This document shows positions 15,786-20,819 of a stretch of 20,819 nucleotides of DNA, in pieces. The DNA comes from Humimonas sp964465015 (GTDB taxonomy: Bacteria > Gemmatimonadota > Gemmatimonadetes > Palauibacterales > Palauibacteraceae). The notes under the pieces were generated by a model. It saw only the letters and a list, made by a program, of their open reading frames with translations. It made no database searches and was not told where the DNA came from. A program made the position numbers and the translations under genes. The stretch lies in contig CAYXHP010000146.1 of assembly GCA_964465015.1 (NCBI GenBank), forward strand, positions 1 to 20,819, in the 5' to 3' direction. Position 1 is the stretch's first letter, and every line of letters begins with the position of its first letter.

Positions 15786-16126
15786 GGCGGTCCGTCCGAC
15801 TCCACCGATCCGGGCGGACCGGCTCCGCCCTCACCCCGCGGCGCCTGTAGGTCCATTTCCCGTCGTTCCCGCTGGAATCGCTCCCGCTGCCGCAGGACGG
15901 CCCGGTCGCACATCCACGTGAGCGCGTACAGCGCCGCCAGGAAGGTGCCGGCACCGATCCAGGTGACCACCCCGCCGGCTCCCAGGTACATGATGACCAG
16001 GCTGGCGAGCGCCGAGCCGTAGCCGACGGCGAGCGGCGCCAGGGGCACGGTGGTCTGCAGCCGGTGCTTCCCCCACTCCTCTTCGGGGAGGAGGACGCCC
16101 TGGTCCCGCAGGTCGTCGATGCTCAC
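15782..16126 (-). CDS. Small two-helix membrane protein of unknown function
   Basis: The protein has 114 residues. The GTG at 16126 has AGGAGGGG about three to five bases upstream, directly after the stop of the permease gene ten bases earlier. A longer frame to 16255 runs inside that gene. Two membrane segments are visible: PLAVGYGSALASLVIMYLG (about 32-50) and VVTWIGAGTFLAALYALTW (about 53-71). A charged helix, LRQRERFQRERREMDL, follows and could be a coiled coil. The N-terminal 20 residues are acidic and soluble. I recognise no family. The close spacing behind the APC-USP gene suggests co-expression and possibly an accessory role to that transporter. Confidence 0.75.
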   Translation of the reverse strand: MSIDDLRDQGVLLPEEEWGKHRLQTTVPLAPLAVGYGSALASLVIMYLGAGGVVTWIGAGTFLAALYALTWMCDRAVLRQRERFQRERREMDLQAPRGEGGAGPPGSVESDGPP

Positions 16127-16136
16127 GCGCCCCTCC

Positions 16137-18452
16137 TCACCGGATGCCCGAGCCGGAGGTGTCGCGGAAGAAGTCGATCGTGTCGAGCACGGTGGAGCGG
16201 ATGGCGCTCCGGCGGTGCTTGACGAGCAGCAGCCGGCCGGGGATGGAGCGCGCAATCTGCTCGGGGATGGTGCCGGCGACCAGCTTCCTGAACCAGCCCT
16301 CCCGGGCGCTCCCCAGGATCGTGAGGTCGTAGTCCATGGCCCTTCCGACGATCGCGCCCACCACCCGCCGGGACTCCTCCACCTCGATTCGGTGGCGAGC
16401 TTCTCCGTCGGCCGGTCCCACCTCCAGGTCGGCCAGGCCCTCGTACAGCTCGTCCAGCCGCGCCCTCCGGGCCTCCTCGGACAGGCCGGGCGGGAGGATG
16501 TGGAGGAGGTCCACCCGGGCGTCCTGCTCCGCCTCGAACATGTCCCCCAGCTCGAGCATCAGGTGCGACTGCTGCGGGTCGGCGATGGGGATGAGGACCC
16601 TGCGCACCGGCGCCAGGTCGCGCGCCCGCAGGACACCCACGTGGCAATCGGCGTGGCGGAAGACCAGGTCGATGTTGGAGCCGATCGTGGTGTGCGGGCT
16701 CCGGCTCCGGCCCCTCCAGCCCATGACCACGAAGTCGATGGAGCGATCCTCGACCTCGTGAATGATGGCCTGGGCGGGGTGGTGCGCGATGCGAATCAGG
16801 GTGCTGGAGGGCACGCCGCGCTCGGCCACCATCTCGGCCGCGTGGTCCAGCACCTCCTGTCGGGCCCGCGTGACGAAGCGCCGGCCCACCCGGAGCGGCG
16901 TCTGCTCGGGCACGGTGATGACGTGGAGGAGGACGACCTCTCCGTCGTGCGCCCGGGCGACCATGCAGCCCAGGTCGATGAGCGCCCGGGCGCTGTGCGG
17001 GTTGGCCACGGGCACGAGAACCCGGTAGCGCTCCTCGCCCAGGAGAGCGGGAGCCTCCTCCCGCAGCACGACCGGCGTGACCCGCTTCTCGCGCTCCCGT
17101 TTGCGGGCGTAGCCGTAGTAGATCGCCAGGCCGGCCCCGATCCACCCCGCCACGAAGAACCACGCGGTGGGCGAGAACCGGAACATGTACGCCGCGATCC
17201 CGAGCATGAGCACGATCGCCACGATCGGGAGCACCGGGAAGAAGGGGATCAGGAAGCCGTAATCGAGCTTGTCGCCGTACTTCCTGCGGATCGTGATGAT
17301 CGCGATGTTCACCTGGAGAAAAAGGAGGAGGAACATCACGTCGGTCGCCGCCGCCACGTCCTCGATCGGGATGGCCACCGCCATGAACAGGATGAGCCCG
17401 CCGCTGGCCACCAGGGCCAGGTAGGGCGTGCGTGTGCTCTGGTGCACGCGGGAGAAGAAGTCGGGGAGGTTCCGGTCTCGCCCCATCGCGAACGAGACGC
17501 GGGTGGAGCTGAACGTGGTGGCGTTGAGCGCGGACATCGTGGACAGGATGCCACCCACCAGGAGCAGGATGGTCCCCAGCGGCATGAACTGCCGGGCCGC
17601 TTCGGCCAGCCCCAGCTCCTTGTGCTCGCCCAGCCACTGCCAGGTGGGCATCGACGAGCCGGTGTGGGTGGCCCCGATCGCCGCCACTCCCACCAGGAGG
17701 TAGATCGGAATCACGATAGCCAGGGACCAGAGCACGGCGCGGGGGATGTTGCGCTTGGGATCCTTCACCTCCTCCCCGGCCTGGGCGATGATCTCGTACC
17801 CCTCGAAGGCCACGTAGGTGAGTCCCATCGCCTCGACCACGCCCCCCAGGCCCCGCGGCGTGAAGGGCCGGAAGTTGCCCCAGGAGGCTGGATGGCGGGC
17901 GAGCGCCCACAGCCCGCTCCCGATGAACACCAGGAGGATGAGCACCTTGGCCACCGTCACCACGTTGCCGGCCAGGCCCGTCTCCGAGACGCCCTTGAAG
18001 TTGATGAGGACGAACAGGATCGCGATCACGATCGCGAACGGTTTCTCGAGCTGTCCGCCGTGGAGGCCGAACACGGTCCAGCCGAACTCCCGGAAGACGA
18101 GACCCAGGTAGGAACCGAAGCCGAGCGCGTACAGGCTGCCGGCCACCGCGTGGGCGAACCAGCTCATCCAGCCGGCCAGGAAAGCGTTGGGTCCGGGCAG
18201 GCCCTCCTTGACCCACAGGTAACCTCCACCCGCCTCCGGTATGGCCGACCCGAGCTCCGCGTAGGCGAGCGCCGTCAGGAGCGTGACGACGCCGTTGGCG
18301 GCGAACGCCAGGATGAGCCCCGGGCCGGCCGTGCCCGCCGCGATCCCGGTGAGCACGAAGATCCCGGCGCCGATCTTGGCGCCGACGCCCACCATCGTGA
18401 TGGTGAACAGGCCCAGGTCCCGGCTCAGCTCCGTGCGCGGCTGTTCAGGCAT
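16137..18452 (-). CDS. APC-superfamily amino acid permease fused to two universal stress (USP) domains
   Basis: The protein has 771 residues. Residues 1-480 hold about twelve membrane helices. The APC signature VGAKIGAGIFVLTGIAAG is near 22-39, and the EGYEIIAQAGEEVKDPKRNIPRA motif (from about 218) is typical of the cationic amino acid transporter branch. After a basic linker, residues about 490-630 form a first USP domain (VLVPVANPHSARALIDLG; IDFVVMGWRGRS with a partial GxxGxS-type site). A second, more divergent USP domain covers about 635-745 (VLIPIADPQQS; DLTILGSAREGWF). APC-USP fusions are known in bacteria; the USP parts are thought to sense ATP or stress and tune transport. The substrate is unknown. 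The ATG at 18452 has a poor ribosome binding site. An intrinsic terminator separates it from the copper-protein gene upstream. Confidence 0.92.
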   Translation of the reverse strand: MPEQPRTELSRDLGLFTITMVGVGAKIGAGIFVLTGIAAGTAGPGLILAFAANGVVTLLTALAYAELGSAIPEAGGGYLWVKEGLPGPNAFLAGWMSWFAHAVAGSLYALGFGSYLGLVFREFGWTVFGLHGGQLEKPFAIVIAILFVLINFKGVSETGLAGNVVTVAKVLILLVFIGSGLWALARHPASWGNFRPFTPRGLGGVVEAMGLTYVAFEGYEIIAQAGEEVKDPKRNIPRAVLWSLAIVIPIYLLVGVAAIGATHTGSSMPTWQWLGEHKELGLAEAARQFMPLGTILLLVGGILSTMSALNATTFSSTRVSFAMGRDRNLPDFFSRVHQSTRTPYLALVASGGLILFMAVAIPIEDVAAATDVMFLLLFLQVNIAIITIRRKYGDKLDYGFLIPFFPVLPIVAIVLMLGIAAYMFRFSPTAWFFVAGWIGAGLAIYYGYARKREREKRVTPVVLREEAPALLGEERYRVLVPVANPHSARALIDLGCMVARAHDGEVVLLHVITVPEQTPLRVGRRFVTRARQEVLDHAAEMVAERGVPSSTLIRIAHHPAQAIIHEVEDRSIDFVVMGWRGRSRSPHTTIGSNIDLVFRHADCHVGVLRARDLAPVRRVLIPIADPQQSHLMLELGDMFEAEQDARVDLLHILPPGLSEEARRARLDELYEGLADLEVGPADGEARHRIEVEESRRVVGAIVGRAMDYDLTILGSAREGWFRKLVAGTIPEQIARSIPGRLLLVKHRRSAIRSTVLDTIDFFRDTSGSGIR

Positions 18453-18512
18453 CTTGCACCGACGCGGCTCCGCTCACGGGAGAACGAGGGCGAGGAGTGT
18501 CCGAAAAAATGA

Positions 18513-18556
18513 AAGGGCCGGGGACCCGATTGTCGAGCCCCCGGCCGGCTCCGCCG
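18513..18556 (-). terminator. Intrinsic terminator after the copper lipoprotein gene
   Basis: Read on the minus strand, GGCCGGGG (18556-18549) pairs with CCCCGGCC (18533-18526) around a 15-base loop. It is followed by CTTTCATTTTTT (18525-18514). The eight-base GC stem and T-tract make it the clearest rho-independent terminator in the window. It lies 45 bases after the stop at 18602. Confidence 0.85.
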
Positions 18557-18601
18557 CGGCCGGGACGAGCCCGGCGCGGCGCGGAGCGCGCTTTCGCTAC
18601 G

Positions 18602-19243
18602 TCAGCTCTGGCTGGTCTGCAGGCCGACATCGCCATTCGAGGAGACCTCGAAGTGGATCCACATGCCGGTCGTGGCGTGCGCCGGAACGTGGCAGAGCAT
18701 GATGTACTGTCCCGCCTTGTCCGCCGTGAAGGTGATCGAGGCGGACTCACCCGGCTGCGTCGCCGTGTTCATCTGCATCGAGCCCGGCGTCTCGGCCCCC
18801 GGGAAGGCGAGGTGCGCCTCGCTGAAGGTCGCCGGGAACGGCGGCTTGTCGGTGCTGATCGCCAGGCTGTGGGGATTCGCCTGGTCCTTGTTGTGGAAGT
18901 TGATCGTGACCTTGTAGCCCTCGGGCACGACGATCGTGGCGTTACCGTTGTAGTAGCCGTTGTAGTTCCAGCCGTTGTCCGCCTGGCTCTCGCCGGCCGT
19001 GACCTCCATGGTCACGGTCTTGGCGCTGTTGTCGACCTTCATCCAGTCGGGCACCGAAAGCTGGCCCTGGGCGGCCATCTGGCCGCCGCCGCTCATGCCG
19101 GTGTCGCTGGCGGCCGCCGAGCTGGACTGTGCCATGTTGCCCGAGGCCGACTGCTGGCTGGCCTGGTTGTTGGCGCCGCCTCCGCAGGCGACGGCGCTCA
19201 TGGCGAGCAGTGCCGCGGTGCCGGCTGCGAGGATCTTCCTCAT
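18602..19243 (-). CDS. Sulfocyanin-like type 1 copper lipoprotein
   Basis: The protein has 213 residues. The ATG at 19243 is chosen because AAGGA lies eight bases upstream and a lipoprotein signal peptide follows directly. The lipobox is SAVAC with the lipidated Cys20. A flexible Gln/Ser/Ala/Gly/Met-rich linker (21-60) leads to a cupredoxin domain (about 62-200). The type 1 copper ligands are visible: His125 in NPHSLAI, Cys184 in IMLCHVPAHA, His189 and Met194 in TGMWIHF. NGWNYNGYYNGNATIVVPEGY (89-109) resembles the sulfocyanin/SoxE N-terminal strand. The protein would be a membrane-anchored electron carrier feeding a terminal oxidase or accepting from a nitrogen or sulfur pathway. No oxidase gene is nearby. 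Expression as a single-gene unit is suggested by the terminator. Confidence 0.9.
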   Translation of the reverse strand: MRKILAAGTAALLAMSAVACGGGANNQASQQSASGNMAQSSSAAASDTGMSGGGQMAAQGQLSVPDWMKVDNSAKTVTMEVTAGESQADNGWNYNGYYNGNATIVVPEGYKVTINFHNKDQANPHSLAISTDKPPFPATFSEAHLAFPGAETPGSMQMNTATQPGESASITFTADKAGQYIMLCHVPAHATTGMWIHFEVSSNGDVGLQTSQS

Positions 19244-19423
19244 GTTTCCCGTCCTTTGGTCCGTGCGTGGAGTCGCTTTCCCAACATCACCATCCGCCCC
19301 GATCGCCCGCCGGGCGCCGAAGGAGCGCGGACCTCCGGCCACGAGCAGGACAGCCCTCAAGATGCGTACCGGCCGCCGTGCGCGCGACCCGGGCGATTTC
19401 GGGTCATGGAGATACGGGGTGCC

Positions 19424-19452
19424 AGCCCCTCCCGACAAGGGGGGCTCGTTTT
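19424..19452 (+). terminator. Hairpin with short T-run, attenuator-like
   Basis: AGCCCCTC (19424-19431) can pair with GGGGGGCT (19439-19446) with one G-T pair, around a seven-base loop, followed by CGTTTT. It reads as a weak intrinsic terminator on the plus strand, about 410 bases before rho. If rho transcription starts upstream of it, it could act as an attenuator; otherwise it may end stray transcripts. Confidence 0.3.
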
Positions 19453-19807
19453 CAGAGGGCGGCCCCGAGACTCTTCGATGGGCGGGGCGGATCCTTCTGG
19501 GGGCGATGGGGTTTCCACGGGTGGCGGCGACGCGACCCGCTCGCCGTCGGGGGGAGCGGCCAGACCTTGCCAGTCGAGCCAGGGCTCCCCAACGTGTCGC
19601 ACGCCGGACGCCGGGTGGCTCGCGTCACCTTCGTCTGGATCTTGCACGGATGCCGGACCGGACACAGTCGCGGGGTTCCTCCCGCACCGTGCCAACCGGA
19701 CCGCTGTTCGTCCTCCGGGCTTCCAGCCCGATGCTCGCTGGATCGCGTGGCCGGACTTTCTGTGCCGGCGCTTCACCCCGATCCTCGCAGGCCGCGGCAC
19801 GGTGGGC

Positions 19808-19824
19808 CGTCCGGAGGTCGGACG
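19808..19824 (+). promoter_or_regulatory. Short perfect hairpin upstream of rho
   Basis: CGTCCG-GAGGT-CGGACG is a perfect six-base stem with a five-base loop that happens to carry GAGGT. It lies 40 bases before the GTG at 19865, where it could affect translation of rho. The loop sequence would mimic or sequester a ribosome binding site. Confidence 0.3.
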
Positions 19825-19864
19825 ACCGGCAACAGTCGTATCCTCGATCGGAGTAGACAGAGAC

Positions 19865-20819
19865 GTGACACGAGTCGCGACGGAGACGTCGCTGGGGGTA
19901 CTCGAGCTTCTGGGCAGCGGATCCGGTTTCATCCGCCGCCGCGACGCTGGATACCTGCCGAGCGACGACGACATCTACGTCAGCCAGAAGCTGATCCGGA
20001 AGTACAACCTCAGGACGGGCGACGAGCTCTCCGGCGAAGTGGGCAAGCCGCCAGGTAGGGACAAGAGCCCACCGCTCCGACATCTCGCGGCCGTCAACGG
20101 CCGCCCCCCGGAGGAGCTGACCCGGCGCCCCGACTTCAATCGCCTCAGCGCGCAGCATCCCGACCGACAGTTCGTGCTCGAGTGCGGCCTGCAGCGCCGC
20201 GGCAACCGGGACTACACCAACCGAGTCATCGACCTGTTTTGCCCCCTCGGCCGCGGCCAGCGCATGCTGATCGTCGCGCCGGCCAAGGCGGGGAAGACGA
20301 TGGTGCTCCAGGCCATCGCCGAGGGCATCGTCACCAACACCCCCGACACCGAGCTCCTCATCCTTCTCGTGGACGAGCGTCCCGAGGAGGTGACCGAGAT
20401 GGAGAACACCGGCTTCGGCGAGGTCATCTCCTCCAGCTTCGATTACCCGGCCGAGCGCCACGTGTCGGTGGCGGAGATCACCCTGGAGCGGGCGCGGCGG
20501 CGGGTGGAGAGCGGGCAGGACGTCGTGCTGGTGCTCGACTCTATCACGCGCCTGGCCCGGGCGTACAACACGGTCGAGGAGGGCACCGGCCGCACGCTGT
20601 CCGGCGGCATCGACGCCGGCGCCATGGAGAAGCCCAAGCGCTTCTTCGGCAGCGCCCGGAACATCCACCCCAACGAGGGCGGCGGCTCGCTGACCATCAT
20701 CGCCACGGCGCTGGTGGACACCGGATCCCGGATGGACCAGGTCATCTTCGAGGAGTTCAAGGGCACCGGGAACAGTGAGCTCGTGCTGAGCCGCGAGCTG
20801 GCCGAGCGCCGGATCTTCC
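19865..20819 (+). CDS. rho: Transcription termination factor Rho, 3' end outside window
   Basis: The first 318 codons are present. The protein begins almost directly with the cold-shock-like RNA-binding domain (GVLELLGSGSGFIRR, LPSDDDIYVS, IRKYNLRTGDELSGEV at about 11-59). The usual N-terminal helical domain of about 47 residues (Rho_N) is missing. The ATPase core is intact: Walker A APAKAGKT 138-145, LVDERPEEVTEME 168-180, Walker B VVLVLDSITRLARAYN 220-235, and the R-loop region KRFFGSARN 258-266. A small insertion (HPNEG) follows ARNI compared with the common ARNIEEGGSL. Rho is a hexameric helicase that releases RNA from stalled polymerase. The GTG at 19865 has only a distant GGAG. A GTG at 19802 in the same frame would add 21 residues but no Rho_N-like sequence. 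Confidence 0.9.
   Translation, partial: MTRVATETSLGVLELLGSGSGFIRRRDAGYLPSDDDIYVSQKLIRKYNLRTGDELSGEVGKPPGRDKSPPLRHLAAVNGRPPEELTRRPDFNRLSAQHPDRQFVLECGLQRRGNRDYTNRVIDLFCPLGRGQRMLIVAPAKAGKTMVLQAIAEGIVTNTPDTELLILLVDERPEEVTEMENTGFGEVISSSFDYPAERHVSVAEITLERARRRVESGQDVVLVLDSITRLARAYNTVEEGTGRTLSGGIDAGAMEKPKRFFGSARNIHPNEGGGSLTIIATALVDTGSRMDQVIFEEFKGTGNSELVLSRELAERRIF

Larger units (their letters stand above)
19244..19864. other. 621-bp non-coding gap, possible long rho leader
   Basis: This is the largest gap in the window. Several long open frames cross it on both strands, but none has a ribosome binding site or recognisable protein features. It contains the hairpins listed at 19424-19452 and 19808-19824 and a weak direct repeat (19719-19741 against 19770-19791, 51 bases apart). 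It must hold the promoters for the copper lipoprotein gene (minus) and for rho (plus); I could not identify either with confidence. Confidence 0.55.

Noticed and set aside
16050..18512. 820-codon plus-strand open frame
   Set aside because: It lies opposite the APC-USP gene. It is a His/Asp/Arg/Gln-rich shadow of membrane codons on the other strand and has no domain of its own.
19129..20058. 309-codon plus-strand frame across the rho leader
   Set aside because: Its second half overlaps rho in a different frame, it has no ribosome binding site, and its product is Arg/Ser-rich without any motif.

Overview
The window is a gene-dense, very GC-rich stretch of a bacterial chromosome with short intergenic gaps. 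About half of the genes start with GTG or TTG. The gene content includes a sortilin/BNR-repeat secreted protein, a sulfocyanin-like copper lipoprotein, a CGNR regulator beside DinB proteins, an APC permease fused to USP domains, and Rho. This fits a free-living, probably Gemmatimonadota-like bacterium; that placement is inferred from gene style, not from a marker gene. I saw no tRNA, rRNA, CRISPR array, insertion sequence or phage gene.

Layout. 1-3376 (minus): a secreted Asp-box beta-propeller protein (3' end outside the window), preceded by a secreted alpha/beta hydrolase. 3608-5908: a small stress or detoxification neighbourhood with a DinB protein (+), an ABATE/CGNR zinc-finger regulator (-), and a divergent ABM-type monooxygenase plus second DinB protein (+). 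The divergent gap holds a very AT-rich palindrome and two overlapping promoter candidates. 5905-12195 (minus), possibly from 12338: a tightly overlapping operon. In transcription order it encodes an optional 48-aa ORF, MsrB, a threonine-synthase-like PLP enzyme, a DUF1611/DgcN-like P-loop protein, a PP-loop ATPase with a QueC-like cysteine cluster that recalls MurL-type epimerases, a creatininase-family amidohydrolase and an enolase-superfamily dipeptide epimerase. 12494-14352: a secreted beta-barrel-like protein (+) that converges with a dienoyl-CoA-reductase-like SDR (-). 14448-18452: a CPA2 cation/proton antiporter (+), a small two-helix membrane protein (-) and an APC permease with two C-terminal USP domains (-). 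18602-19243: a sulfocyanin-like lipoprotein (-) with a clear intrinsic terminator. 19865-20819: the start of a Rho factor (+) that lacks the usual N-terminal domain and follows a 621-bp gap with hairpins.

The most interesting part is the 5905-12195 operon. Three adjacent families (DUF1611, MurL-like PP-loop, dipeptide epimerase/DgcA-like enolase) each have relatives that act on the configuration or acylation of glutamate. They sit with an amidohydrolase and a PLP enzyme, with almost no base left between genes. This suggests one pathway acting on an acylated or peptide-linked amino acid, possibly D-glutamate, but the substrate cannot be read from the sequence.
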